Assembly (NCBI GenBank): GCA_003611805.1
Contig: RAYM01000042.1
Location: 1 to 59,458, forward strand
Direction: 5' to 3'
DNA length: 59,458 bases
From: a bacterium 1xD42-87
Lineage (GTDB): Bacteria > Bacillota > Clostridia > Lachnospirales > Lachnospiraceae
A program made the position numbers and the translations under genes. Position 1 is the first letter of the stretch, and every line of letters begins with the position of its first letter. Shown in pieces: positions 41,208 to 50,409 of the stretch. The notes under the pieces are model-generated. The model was given only the letters and a program-made list of their open reading frames with translations. It had not been told where the DNA came from and searched no databases.

Positions 41208-41666
41208 ATGTTGGGGAAAAAGTCGGCAGAACAGATTAACGCCAAAATAAGCAGTATCATAGGAGCTGATATGGTTGTGGATGGCGACATTCGCGCAAAG
41301 GAAGCCGTTCGCGTGGAGGGAAGCGTGACAGGGGACGTTGAGACGGAAGGCGCGCTCATTATCAGTTCCAGCGGTAAGGTGAAAGGAAACGTGAAGGGCA
41401 GCAGCATTATTATCGGCGGCTCTCTGGAAGGAGACCTGACCAGCGGCGGCAGAACCGAAGTGGCTTCTACAGGTAAGGTGATCGGCAATATCCGCACGAA
41501 GAGTCTGGTTGTGGATGAAAACGGGGTATTCCAGGGACAGTGTATTATGAATGCGGAAGGGCTCTCAACGGTGCCGGAAGCTTCTGCCAATGTATCCGAA
41601 ACGGAAGAGCAGGGACAGGAAGAACAGAATTCAGATAAGTATAATAGCAAGTGGAATAAGAGATAA
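41208..41666 (+). CDS. bactofilin (polymer-forming cytoskeletal protein)
   Basis: 152 residues. The central beta-helix shows short repeats with Gly and Val at turns (VVDGDIRAKEAVRVEGSVTG, ALIISSSGKVKGNVKG, SIIIGGSLEGDLTSGG, VIGNIRTKSLVVDENGVFQG). N- and C-terminal tails are flexible. Bactofilins polymerise without nucleotide and position cell-wall enzymes. GGGAGGA stands 5 bases before the ATG at 41208. It is in an operon with the M23-like protein. Confidence 0.9.
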   Translation: MLGKKSAEQINAKISSIIGADMVVDGDIRAKEAVRVEGSVTGDVETEGALIISSSGKVKGNVKGSSIIIGGSLEGDLTSGGRTEVASTGKVIGNIRTKSLVVDENGVFQGQCIMNAEGLSTVPEASANVSETEEQGQEEQNSDKYNSKWNKR

Positions 41667-41671
41667 ATAAC

Positions 41672-43000
41672 GTGGATCAGATATCTTTATTTGACAGGGA
41701 AATGCCACAGCCTCTGGCGGCAAAGCTCCGACCGGGTACGCTGGAGGAATACGTGGGACAGGGGCATCTTCTGGGAAAAGGAAAGGTGCTTCGGAAACTG
41801 ATTGAGCAGGATCAGGTGTCCTCCATGATTTTCTGGGGACCTCCGGGCGTGGGGAAAACCACTCTTGCAAGGATTATTGCCAATAAGACAAAATCTTCCT
41901 TTATTGATTTCTCAGCGGTGACAAGCGGCATCAAAGAGATCAGGACCGTCATGGAGCAGGCGGAAAAGAACCGCCAGTACGGCGTTCGGACGATTTTGTT
42001 CGTGGACGAGATACATCGTTTTAACAAGGCGCAGCAGGACGCTTTTCTTCCTTTTGTGGAGAAGGGGAGCATTATTCTGATTGGCGCAACGACAGAAAAT
42101 CCATCATTTGAAATTAACAGCGCTCTTTTATCCCGCTGCAAGGTGTTTGTGCTGCAGGCGCTCACCACGCAGGAGATCAAAGAGCTTTTGTCGCATGCAC
42201 TCACGGATCCGAGAGGTTTCGGAAATCAGACGGTGCATATCGATGATGAGACGCTTGAAATGATCGCTGTCTTTGCCAACGGCGACGCCAGAAATGCGCT
42301 TTCCACGTTGGAAATGGTCGTGTTAAACGGAGAGATGGACGCGGAGGGTGCAGTTACGGTGACGAAGGAAACGCTGGAACAGTGCACCATGCGAAAGTCC
42401 CTTCTGTACGATAAAAAAGGGGAGGAACACTACAATCTCATCTCCGCCTTACATAAATCCATGCGAAATTCTGACCCGGACGCGGCGGTCTACTGGCTGG
42501 CGCGGATGCTTGAGGCGGGGGAAGACCCGCTCTATGTGGCAAGGCGCGTGGTGCGGTTTGCCAGCGAGGACGTGGGGCTTGCTGATCCGCGGGCTCTGCA
42601 GATTGCGGTGGCGGCTTATCAGGCGTGTCACTTTCTGGGAATGCCGGAGTGCAATGTCCATCTGACGCAGGCGGTGGTCTATGTGGCGCTCGCGCCCAAG
42701 TCCAATGCCATGGAGGTGTCCTACAACGAGGCGAAGGAGGATGCGGTCAAAGATCTGGCGGAGCCGGTGCCCCTTGTGATCCGCAACGGCGTGACGGGGC
42801 TTATGCGCGATCTGGAATACGGAAAGGGGTACCAGTACGCCCACGATACGGAAGAGAAGCTGACGAACATGCAGTGTCTGCCGGACGCCCTTCTGGGGCG
42901 GGAGTATTACCGTCCTGCGGGCATGGGTGAGGAGGAGGTTCTGAAAAAGAGACTTGCGGAAATCAAGGCGTGGAAAAAGGCGCACGCACAAAAACATTGA
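41672..43000 (+). CDS. rarA: replication-associated recombination protein RarA (MgsA/WRNIP1 family AAA+ ATPase)
   Basis: 442 residues. Walker A is WGPPGVGKTTLA (about 55-66), Walker B is LFVDEIHRFN, sensor 1 is IGATTENPSFE, and the arginine finger is in LLSRC. The C-terminal tetramerisation domain has the YNLISALHKSMRNSDPDAA signature. It acts at stalled replication forks. The start is a GTG at 41672 only 5 bases after the bactofilin stop, with a weak ribosome site, which suggests translational coupling. Confidence 0.95.
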   Translation: MDQISLFDREMPQPLAAKLRPGTLEEYVGQGHLLGKGKVLRKLIEQDQVSSMIFWGPPGVGKTTLARIIANKTKSSFIDFSAVTSGIKEIRTVMEQAEKNRQYGVRTILFVDEIHRFNKAQQDAFLPFVEKGSIILIGATTENPSFEINSALLSRCKVFVLQALTTQEIKELLSHALTDPRGFGNQTVHIDDETLEMIAVFANGDARNALSTLEMVVLNGEMDAEGAVTVTKETLEQCTMRKSLLYDKKGEEHYNLISALHKSMRNSDPDAAVYWLARMLEAGEDPLYVARRVVRFASEDVGLADPRALQIAVAAYQACHFLGMPECNVHLTQAVVYVALAPKSNAMEVSYNEAKEDAVKDLAEPVPLVIRNGVTGLMRDLEYGKGYQYAHDTEEKLTNMQCLPDALLGREYYRPAGMGEEEVLKKRLAEIKAWKKAHAQKH

Positions 43001-43042
43001 TTTGAAATGGGTTTTGCTTTATAATGTGAAAGTAAGAAACAG

Positions 43043-43069
43043 GAGCCGGTTTTTTACAACCGGCTCTTT
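43043..43069 (+). terminator. terminator of rarA
   Basis: GAGCCGGTT (43043-43051) pairs perfectly with AACCGGCTC (43058-43066), followed by TTTG. It closes the M23-bactofilin-rarA operon. Confidence 0.85.
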
Positions 43070-43120
43070 GTGCGTATAAGCATCTAGATCTGTTTATACT
43101 ACATAAAGGAGGAGTGTATT

Positions 43121-44413
43121 ATGGTAAAAGCTGTAGTGGGCGCCAACTGGGGCGACGAGGGAAAAGGTAAGATCACGGATATGCTGGCGGAAAAAGCGGA
43201 TATCGTGGTGCGTTTTCAGGGAGGCGCGAATGCGGGACACACAATTGTAAACAATTACGGCAAGTTCGCGCTGCATACCCTGCCGTCCGGCGTGTTTTAC
43301 GGGCACATTACCAGCATTATCGGCAATGGCGTAGCGCTTAACATTCCGCTTCTGGTGGAGGAAATCAAGTCTCTGACGGACAGGGATGTGCCAAAGCCGA
43401 AGATTCTGGTTTCCGACCGTTGCCAGATCGTGATGCCCTACCATATTTTGTTTGACCAATACGAAGAGGAGCGACTTGGAGGAAAGTCCTTCGGCTCCAC
43501 GAAGTCGGGGATTGCGCCTTTCTATTCAGATAAATACGCGAAGATCGGTTTCCAGGTGAGCGAGCTCTTCGACGAGGATGTCCTTAAGGAGAAGCTGGCG
43601 CGGGTGTGCGAGACGAAGAATGTGACTTTGGAGCATCTTTACCATAAGCCCATCCTCGATCCGAAGGAGCTGCTCGCTACGATGCGGCAGTACCGGGAGA
43701 TGATCGAGCCCTATGTGTGCGATGTGTCATCTTATCTGGATCAGGCGATCAAGGATGGAAAGACTGTGCTTCTGGAAGGGCAGCTCGGCACGTTGAAAGA
43801 CCCCGACCACGGAATTTACCCGATGGTGACGTCCTCCTCCACACTGGCGGCTTACGGCGCGATCGGCGCAGGTATTCCGCCCTATGAGATTAAACAGATT
43901 ATTACGGTATGTAAGGCGTATTCCTCAGCGGTTGGAGCGGGGGCATTCGTGTCGGAGATTTTCGGCGACGAGGCGGATGAGCTCCGCAGACGCGGCGGCG
44001 ACGGCGGAGAGTTTGGCGCGACCACAGGTCGTCCGAGAAGGATGGGCTGGTTTGACTGCGTGGCTTCCAAGTATGGCTGCCGTCTGCAGGGAACCACGGA
44101 TGTGGCGTTTACGGTGCTCGACGTGCTCGGGTATCTGGACGAGATCCCGGTGTGCGTCGGCTACGAGGTGGACGGTCAGGTGACCACGGACTTCCCTGTG
44201 AGCTGCAAGCTTGAGAAAGCGAAGCCGGTGCTCAAAAAACTGCCCGGCTGGAAGTGCGAAATCCGCGGCATCAAAAAGTATGAGGAGCTGCCGGAGAACT
44301 GCCGCCACTATGTGGAGTTTATCGAGGAACAGATCGGGCATCCTATTACTATGGTTTCAAACGGTCCCGGCAGGGATGATATCATATATAGAGAAAGTCC
44401 GTTGAAGAAGTAG
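43121..44413 (+). CDS. purA: adenylosuccinate synthetase
   Basis: 430 residues. It couples GTP hydrolysis to joining IMP and aspartate. The P-loop-like GDEGKGK (11-17), GGANAGHT, GLGFST-like GSTKSGIAP, EGQLGTLKDPDHGIYPMVTSSST, and the GATTGRPRRMGWFD segment are all intact. AAAGGAGGAG precedes the ATG. It is transcribed alone between two terminators. Together with purB it supplies AMP. Confidence 0.96.
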   Translation: MVKAVVGANWGDEGKGKITDMLAEKADIVVRFQGGANAGHTIVNNYGKFALHTLPSGVFYGHITSIIGNGVALNIPLLVEEIKSLTDRDVPKPKILVSDRCQIVMPYHILFDQYEEERLGGKSFGSTKSGIAPFYSDKYAKIGFQVSELFDEDVLKEKLARVCETKNVTLEHLYHKPILDPKELLATMRQYREMIEPYVCDVSSYLDQAIKDGKTVLLEGQLGTLKDPDHGIYPMVTSSSTLAAYGAIGAGIPPYEIKQIITVCKAYSSAVGAGAFVSEIFGDEADELRRRGGDGGEFGATTGRPRRMGWFDCVASKYGCRLQGTTDVAFTVLDVLGYLDEIPVCVGYEVDGQVTTDFPVSCKLEKAKPVLKKLPGWKCEIRGIKKYEELPENCRHYVEFIEEQIGHPITMVSNGPGRDDIIYRESPLKK

Positions 44414-44430
44414 AAGCAAAGTACGGAAAG

Positions 44431-44466
44431 GATAAAGGCAGCGGGAGTGGTTTCGCTGCCTTTATC
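44431..44466 (+). terminator. terminator of purA
   Basis: A 13-bp perfect stem (44431-44443 with 44454-44466) whose 3' arm contains the T-rich run. It lies 18 bases after the purA stop. Confidence 0.85.
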
Positions 44467-44566
44467 TGCAGAGGCATAATAAGTTTGTGTGTGGGACAGA
44501 ATAGACTTATTTGAGAATTGGAATGGAAAGAAGGCTATAAATGTATTATTAAAAGGAGGGAATCTT

Positions 44567-45313
44567 ATGTTACTGGAAAATAGGGTTGCGATTGTGACGG
44601 GCGGAAGCAGAGGAATCGGCTACGCCACGGTGGAGGCGTTTTTGCAGGAGGGAGCAAAAGTTGTGCTGTGCGCGAGCCGTCAGGAGACCGCTGACAAGGC
44701 GGTGGCGAAGCTGAAAGAGGCCTATCCGGACGCGATGGCGGAGGGAATCTTCCCGAATCTGTCCGACTGGGAGGCGGTGAAGGCGGCATTTGACAATGTG
44801 GCTGAAAAGTATGGGAAGATAGACATCCTGGTGAACAATGCGGGTGTGTCGGAGAGCACCCCTTTTACGGAGTATACGGCGGAAACCTTTGAGAAGGTGA
44901 TGGATCTGAATATCAAGGGTGTGTACAACTGTTCCAAGGCGGCGAGCGTCCATATGATTGCGGCGGGGAGCGGCGTGATCCTGAACACTTCCTCCATGGT
45001 GAGCCAGTATGGGCAGCCTGCGGGAATCGCTTATCCCACCTCTAAATTTGCGGTGAACGGCTTTACCCTGTCTCTGGCGAGAGAGCTGGGACCGAAGGGA
45101 ATCCGGGTCAATGCGGTGGCGCCGGGCATTACTTATACGGATATGATGCGCCAGGTGCCCAAGGAGGTGATTGATCCGATGATCGCGCAGATTCCCTTAA
45201 GGCGTATGGGGCAGCCGGAGGATATCGCGAACGCCTTTGTGTTCCTTGCATCGGACAGGGCGTCCTATATCAGCGGAGAGGTGCTGCATGTGGACGGACT
45301 GGCGAGAACCTGA
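44567..45313 (+). CDS. short-chain dehydrogenase/reductase (FabG-like)
   Basis: 248 residues of classical SDR type: cofactor turn TGGSRGIG, VNNAGVSE, catalytic Ser in LNTSSMVSQ and the YxxxK pair in AYPTSKFAV, ending ISGEVLHVDGL. It resembles 3-oxoacyl-ACP reductases, but with no fatty-acid genes around it the substrate is open; many such lone genes act on sugars or steroids. The ATG at 44567 follows AAAGGAGGG. An in-frame start at 44489 lies in the leader. Confidence 0.88.
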   Translation: MLLENRVAIVTGGSRGIGYATVEAFLQEGAKVVLCASRQETADKAVAKLKEAYPDAMAEGIFPNLSDWEAVKAAFDNVAEKYGKIDILVNNAGVSESTPFTEYTAETFEKVMDLNIKGVYNCSKAASVHMIAAGSGVILNTSSMVSQYGQPAGIAYPTSKFAVNGFTLSLARELGPKGIRVNAVAPGITYTDMMRQVPKEVIDPMIAQIPLRRMGQPEDIANAFVFLASDRASYISGEVLHVDGLART

Positions 45314-45401
45314 ACAGAGTTATGTTAACTGATGCTATGTGCGCAAGAGATTGCCGGGATAAGAGTTATGTAAACTTACGATAGGGAAGGAAGAGTAAGG
45401 A

Positions 45402-46007
45402 ATGATCACAACAATCATATTTGACATCGGAAACGTGCTGGCGGATTTTACGTGGGAGGCGCATTACCGCAGCTTCGGGTACAGCGAGGAGATTTTTGAG
45501 AGATTGGCGAAAGCTACGGTGAAATCTCCAATGTGGAATGAGTACGACAGGGGCGTGATGAGCGACGAGGAGATCATACAGGGATTTATCGAAAACGACC
45601 CCGGTATCGAGAAAGAGATTCGGGAGACGCTTCGCGATAAGGGGACTATGGTTGTCCGAAATGACTATGCGATTCCGTGGATACAGAAGCTGAAGGAAAA
45701 GAGTTACCGATGTCTGTACCTGTCCAACTTTTCCAAGTCTTCTCACGTGCAATGTGCGGCGGCTCTCGACTTCCTGCCTTATATGGACGGCGGAATCCTC
45801 TCTTATGAGGATAAGGTCATAAAACCCATGCCGGAGATCTACCGGCTTCTGATTGACCGTTACGGACTGACGCCGGGGGAGTGCGTGTTTCTGGATGATA
45901 CGAAACGGAATCTTGACGCGGCGGAGAAGTTCGGCATACACACCATCCATTTTCAAAATCAGGAGCAGGCGATAGAAGAGCTTCGGAAGCTCGGGGTGGA
46001 GGCGTAG
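45402..46007 (+). CDS. HAD-superfamily hydrolase (YihX-like)
   Basis: 201 residues. Motif I is FDIGNVLADF (D8; the second Asp of DxD is replaced by Gly, as in the YihX subgroup and some others), motif II is LYLSNFS, motif III is the Lys in VIKPMPEIY, and motif IV is FLDDTKRN. It is a probable sugar-phosphate or FMN-type phosphatase. GGAAGGAAGAG precedes the ATG. Two copies of GTTATGTNAAC lie in the 90 bases ahead of it. Confidence 0.85.
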   Translation: MITTIIFDIGNVLADFTWEAHYRSFGYSEEIFERLAKATVKSPMWNEYDRGVMSDEEIIQGFIENDPGIEKEIRETLRDKGTMVVRNDYAIPWIQKLKEKSYRCLYLSNFSKSSHVQCAAALDFLPYMDGGILSYEDKVIKPMPEIYRLLIDRYGLTPGECVFLDDTKRNLDAAEKFGIHTIHFQNQEQAIEELRKLGVEA

Positions 46008-46104
46008 ATTTGAGATCCCTTGATGCAAAATCATGGCGGCAGAGTTTATGAAAAGAGGGGGGGGCCTTTCCGAAAGCGGAAGGAGAAAGAACAGAAATAC
46101 AGTC

Positions 46105-46153
46105 GGCAGTCCGGGAGTCTTTATGCCGCTTTTGCGGCGGACTTCCGGCTGCC
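46105..46153. other. long hairpin between convergent genes
   Basis: GGCAG, CCGG and AGTC on the left pair with GACT, CCGG and CTGCC on the right, around an inner GCCGC-TTTT-GCGGC stem. It lies between the HAD gene and the convergent fprA and may end both transcripts, though a T run is lacking. A run of eight G stands just upstream (46057-46064). Confidence 0.5.
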
Positions 46154-46193
46154 ATTTGAACAGGATGTGGTAAGCGGATGATAGCGGCGATTC

Positions 46194-47351
46194 TTATTTC
46201 GCCATCAGCTCGTCTGCAAGTGCCTCGATCTGCGCCATGTTTTCCTCCGTCAAAGCGGAGCGGATCTGTACGGTGTTTTCCGTGTAAGTGATATCTTTAC
46301 AGCCCTCTAATCTGGCACGCATCGCCTTTGCCGCCATGGGCGCCCAAGAGCCGTTCTCCATCAGGGCGATGGTGCGCTTCTGATAGTTGTGGGAGATCAG
46401 CTCATCGATAAACTCCCGCATGAAGGGGAACATTTCCGTATTGTAGGTGGTGGTGGCGAGCACCAGCTTGCCGTAGCGGAACGCGTCCTCCACACATTCC
46501 GCCATATCCTCCCTTGCAAGGTCTGCGACAACCACTTTCGGACAGCCTTTTTCGGTCAGTTTTTCCGCCAGCAGTCCGGCGGCTTTTTTGGTATTGCCAT
46601 AGACGGAAGTGTAGGCGATCATAATGCCCTCCGACTCCACGCCGTAGGAGGACCATGTCTGGTATAAGTTTACATAATATTCCAAATTCTCTTTCAGGAC
46701 AGGACCGTGCAGCGGGCAGATGATCTGGATGTCAAGCGCCGCCGCCTTTTTCAGGAGGTTCTGCACCTGCATGCCGTATTTGCCCACGATACCGAAGTAG
46801 TAGCGGCGCGCTTCGCATGCCCAGTCCTCATCCGCGTCGAGGGCGCCAAATTTGCCGAAGCCGTCTGCCGAGAAAAGCACCTTGTCTTTTGTGTCATAGG
46901 TGACCATGACCTCAGGCCAGTGCACCATCGGCGCGGCGATAAACTGCAAAGTGTGTGCGCCAAGGGAAAGAGAATCGCCCTCCTTGATGACCTGTCGCTT
47001 GTCGGCGTAGTCCGTGCCGAAAAACTGTTTCATCATGGTAAATGCGGGCGCGGAAGCGACGATCACCGTCTCCGGGTACGCCTTGACAAAGGCATCTATG
47101 CTGGCGGAGTGGTCTGGCTCCATGTGCTGCACGATCAGGTAGTCGGGCGTGCGGTCGCTTAGTACGGCTTTCAGGTTGTTCAGCCATTCTTCCTCAAAGT
47201 TGGTGTCAACCGTGTCCATCACGGCGATTTTCTCGTCTATGATGACATAAGAATTGTATGCCATGCCGTTTTCTACGGTATATTGTCCCTCAAAGAGGTC
47301 GATGTCGTGATCGTTAACGCCTATGTATTTGATGTCGTCTGTGATTTGCAT
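46194..47351 (-). CDS. fprA: FprA family A-type flavoprotein (diiron-flavin O2/NO reductase)
   Basis: 385 residues. The N-terminal lactamase-like diiron domain has HMEPDHS (H76, E78, D80, H81), followed by the metal ligands near APMVHWPEVM and CPLHGPV. A C-terminal flavodoxin domain begins near 250 (IAYTSVYGNTKKAA) and ends ENGSWAP. No rubredoxin domain is fused. It reduces O2 to water (or NO to N2O) and protects anaerobes. GGAGATACCACC precedes the ATG, and a TATAAT lies upstream without a good -35. It is the only minus-strand gene between 38.4 and 51.3 kb. Confidence 0.93.
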   Translation of the reverse strand: MQITDDIKYIGVNDHDIDLFEGQYTVENGMAYNSYVIIDEKIAVMDTVDTNFEEEWLNNLKAVLSDRTPDYLIVQHMEPDHSASIDAFVKAYPETVIVASAPAFTMMKQFFGTDYADKRQVIKEGDSLSLGAHTLQFIAAPMVHWPEVMVTYDTKDKVLFSADGFGKFGALDADEDWACEARRYYFGIVGKYGMQVQNLLKKAAALDIQIICPLHGPVLKENLEYYVNLYQTWSSYGVESEGIMIAYTSVYGNTKKAAGLLAEKLTEKGCPKVVVADLAREDMAECVEDAFRYGKLVLATTTYNTEMFPFMREFIDELISHNYQKRTIALMENGSWAPMAAKAMRARLEGCKDITYTENTVQIRSALTEENMAQIEALADELMAK

Positions 47352-47444
47352 GGTGGTATCTCCTTTTCGTTTGATTTTCTTACCAGAAAATTATATCATA
47401 AAAAGGAGTGATGGCGGGAATTTATTTGGAAAGAATTTTGGACG

Positions 47445-48926
47445 ATGCAGACAAATGCTTTTATAAGAATGAAATATTTCTTTTTCTTTATAGCGGGTGT
47501 GTTTATCGGAGCGCTTTTGCTGTGGGGGATTTCTGCGCGGCGGGACCGGGCAGATGTAGAGCAGACAGAAACGGCGGTTGACTATCCCTTTTCAAGGAAA
47601 GAGAAAGGATGGTTGTTAATCCTGCGGGAGAGCGGCGAAGAGGATGCGCAGGACGGGACCCCGGCAGAGCGGAAGTTTTGTATGTATGACGAGAGCGGAC
47701 AGTTATTACAGGAATTTTCCTGCGGCATTGTCACAGAAGAAGTGGTTTTCCGATTTGATACGTTCTTTGACCATTATTATAACAAGGATATGGTTGTCTA
47801 CCCGGCGGACGCGCAGGAGACGGGGGCGGATGGACTTTGTTATCAGTGGGACAGCGGGAAGCAGAGATTTGTGGAGGAAGCCGTGGCGATCCCGTGGTAT
47901 CATGAAGGTTCTCTCAGGGACGAGGCGTTTTTGGTATGCGGCGTGGAGGGGGATCGTGCAGAAGAAAACGTGGAAACCAAGGCGATTTACAGAATCAATG
48001 AGAGGACTCGGGAATTGGTGGAGCTGCGCAGATGGACGGTGCGAGGGGATGCAGAGACGGGAGAAGAAAGCCTTTGCATCCGCGACTGTTTGGAAGAACA
48101 GGATATCTACACGGGGAACGTGACCAGATATGATACCGGTGAGTTGAAGAATGAGAAATATTATCAGTATTTGTTTTGGGAAGGACTTAAAAAATTTTGG
48201 AATGATGGCGACAGTCCGATTTGGATTTACAATGAGTATCTGGAGTTGGAAGAGTATGAGGATAAGGAGGCGTTTCTTGCAGTTTACGGTTTCGCGGCGG
48301 CAGAACCGTTTTACGAGTATTATGACAGGTTTCACAATCTGACCATGGAGTTATATTTCGACCCGCAGGCAGGACGGGGCTGCGGTATCCGATATTATTA
48401 CGGTTTTAATGACAAACTGGAAAAAAGAGCCACCCGTGACGGGTTTGCATTTGAGGAGGTAGAGACCGGGATATGGGAACCTCAGGACGGGTTTTCCAAG
48501 CGGACTGTTTTTGGAGATGATGTCAGTAAATCTGCATCGGGCTACAGAGAAATTTACGAGTATACGGATGATGGCGGCTTATCTTTCTTTGAAGCGAGGG
48601 GAATGGATCTGGTCGATAGGGCGCCGATGGAAGTAAGTCTGCTCTCCATGGATTATATCTACCGCGATGACGGGACGCTGTATCATAGAGAATATCAGCA
48701 TTACTCAAAATTCTTTGGCAGCGCCAGTCAGACGAAGTCCGGCGATTATGACGAACGGGGCAGGCTTATCTATCAGGAAAGTTATATCACGCACGGCGCG
48801 GCCGACGCATATTACCTATATGAAGGAGACCATATGGAGCCGCAATACCACTTGATATTGGATTGGGGCGGTGGTGGCGGAGGCGGCGCCTATGTGCGGA
48901 TGATCGCGTATGACGGCGCCGACTGA
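47445..48926 (+). CDS. hypothetical membrane-anchored protein with Gly-rich tail, 493 aa
   Basis: One N-terminal membrane helix (about 10-30) without a lipobox, then a large extracellular part rich in Tyr, Asp, Glu and Gly. Tyr/Asp repeats such as YRDDGTLYHREYQHYSKFFG recall MORN/YD-like text-output repeats (RxxIYEYTDDG, YDERGRLIYQESY). Near the end comes LDWGGGGGGGAYVRMIAYDG with seven consecutive Gly. The ribosome site is weak. An ATG at 47469 is an alternative start. It lies 20 bases ahead of the MATE gene. I do not recognise the family. Confidence 0.7.
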   Translation: MQTNAFIRMKYFFFFIAGVFIGALLLWGISARRDRADVEQTETAVDYPFSRKEKGWLLILRESGEEDAQDGTPAERKFCMYDESGQLLQEFSCGIVTEEVVFRFDTFFDHYYNKDMVVYPADAQETGADGLCYQWDSGKQRFVEEAVAIPWYHEGSLRDEAFLVCGVEGDRAEENVETKAIYRINERTRELVELRRWTVRGDAETGEESLCIRDCLEEQDIYTGNVTRYDTGELKNEKYYQYLFWEGLKKFWNDGDSPIWIYNEYLELEEYEDKEAFLAVYGFAAAEPFYEYYDRFHNLTMELYFDPQAGRGCGIRYYYGFNDKLEKRATRDGFAFEEVETGIWEPQDGFSKRTVFGDDVSKSASGYREIYEYTDDGGLSFFEARGMDLVDRAPMEVSLLSMDYIYRDDGTLYHREYQHYSKFFGSASQTKSGDYDERGRLIYQESYITHGAADAYYLYEGDHMEPQYHLILDWGGGGGGGAYVRMIAYDGAD

Positions 48927-48946
48927 CTTAAAAAGAGGAACATATC

Positions 48947-50305
48947 ATGCAGAAGACGACTGATTTTTCGCAGGGTAAGGTCTGGCAGAATATTGTCGCG
49001 CAGTCCATTCCCCTGATTCTGGCACAGCTTGTACAGCTTTTATATAATGTGGTAGACCGTATCTATATCGGGCATCTGCCGGGCGCGGACAGCATGGCGT
49101 TGACGGGTATCGGTCTGGTGTTTCCGCTGACGACCCTGATCGCGGCGCTCACCTTCCTTTTCGGGACGGGCGGCACGCCGCTTTTTTCGATTGCCAGGGG
49201 AGCGGGGCAGGAAGAGCGGGCGGGGAAAATCCTCGGCAATACCTTTTCTCTGCTGCTCGGCACGTCTGTGGTGATGTTTTTCTTCTGTTATCTGTTTCGC
49301 AGACCAGTGCTTTATCTGTTCGGCGCAAGCGACGCCTCCTACCTGTACGCGGATGCGTACTTGAAAATTTATCTGTGGGGGACGCCTTTTACCATGCTGG
49401 CAACGGGATTAAACGGATTTATCAACGCGCAAGGATTCCCTCGCATGGGCATGATGACGACGCTTCTGGGCGCTCTGCTGAATCTGGTGCTGGATCCGGT
49501 TTTTATTTTCGGATTGGATATGGGCGTGGGCGGCGCGGCGCTTGCCACGGTGATCAGTCAGGCGGTTTCCTGCATCTGGGTGCTTTGGTTTCTGACAGGG
49601 AAAAAGGCGCTGCTTCCCATGAAAAAGACGGATCTGCGGGTGGACGGGAAACTGGCGAAGGAGATCATGGCGCTTGGCATGTCCGGGTTTATCATGCAGG
49701 GGACGAACTGTCTGGTGCAGGTGGTGTGCAATGCGACGCTCAAGGTTTACGGCGGTGATCTCTATGTGGGCGTGATGACGGTGATCAATTCCACCAGAGA
49801 AATTCTGGCGCTGCCGGTCAGCGGCATCACAAGCGGCGCGCAGCCGGTGCTTGGATATAATTACGGCGCGAAAGCATATGGAAGAGTAAGGCAGGGGATT
49901 CGTTTCACCGCCGCTTTGGGAATCGGGTATACGCTGTTTGCGTGGCTTCTGGTGATCTTGACGCCGCATCTGCTGCTCTCCATATTTACGGAGGACGCTG
50001 CCATGATCGAGGCTGGTGTTGGCGCCATGCGGCTTTACTTTTTCGGTTTCTTCTTTATGGCGTTTCAGTTTACGGGGCAGTCCGCCTTTACCGCGTTGGG
50101 GGATTCGCGTCACGCCATTTTTTTCTCCCTGCTTCGCAAGGCGGTGATTGTCGCACCGCTGACGGTGCTTCTGCCGAAATGTGGGCTGGGTGTGGACGGG
50201 GTGTTTCTGGCAGAGCCTGTTTCCAATGCCATCGGCGGGCTGGCATGCTTTGTGACAATGTATGTGACACTTTATCGGAAGCTGAAACGAGAGGAAAACA
50301 TCTGA
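48947..50305 (+). CDS. MATE family multidrug/Na+ antiporter
   Basis: 452 residues, twelve membrane helices in two bundles. The first helix region (IPLILAQLVQLLYNVVDRIYIGHL) and the matched second half (MSGFIMQGTNCLVQVVCNATLKVYGGD) are typical of the DinF/NorM-like branch. It exports cationic compounds using Na+ or H+. The drug is unknown. AAAGAGGA precedes the ATG. It probably shares a transcript with the hypothetical protein before it. Confidence 0.92.
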   Translation: MQKTTDFSQGKVWQNIVAQSIPLILAQLVQLLYNVVDRIYIGHLPGADSMALTGIGLVFPLTTLIAALTFLFGTGGTPLFSIARGAGQEERAGKILGNTFSLLLGTSVVMFFFCYLFRRPVLYLFGASDASYLYADAYLKIYLWGTPFTMLATGLNGFINAQGFPRMGMMTTLLGALLNLVLDPVFIFGLDMGVGGAALATVISQAVSCIWVLWFLTGKKALLPMKKTDLRVDGKLAKEIMALGMSGFIMQGTNCLVQVVCNATLKVYGGDLYVGVMTVINSTREILALPVSGITSGAQPVLGYNYGAKAYGRVRQGIRFTAALGIGYTLFAWLLVILTPHLLLSIFTEDAAMIEAGVGAMRLYFFGFFFMAFQFTGQSAFTALGDSRHAIFFSLLRKAVIVAPLTVLLPKCGLGVDGVFLAEPVSNAIGGLACFVTMYVTLYRKLKREENI

Positions 50306-50409
50306 CAATATGGTAGAGTTTTGACAAGCTGCGTTATTTTAAAGGGTGTTGAAACAGGTCGCCGATGTTGATCGTTTCACCATCAGTCAGAAAGAAAAGA
50401 GGGAACATT

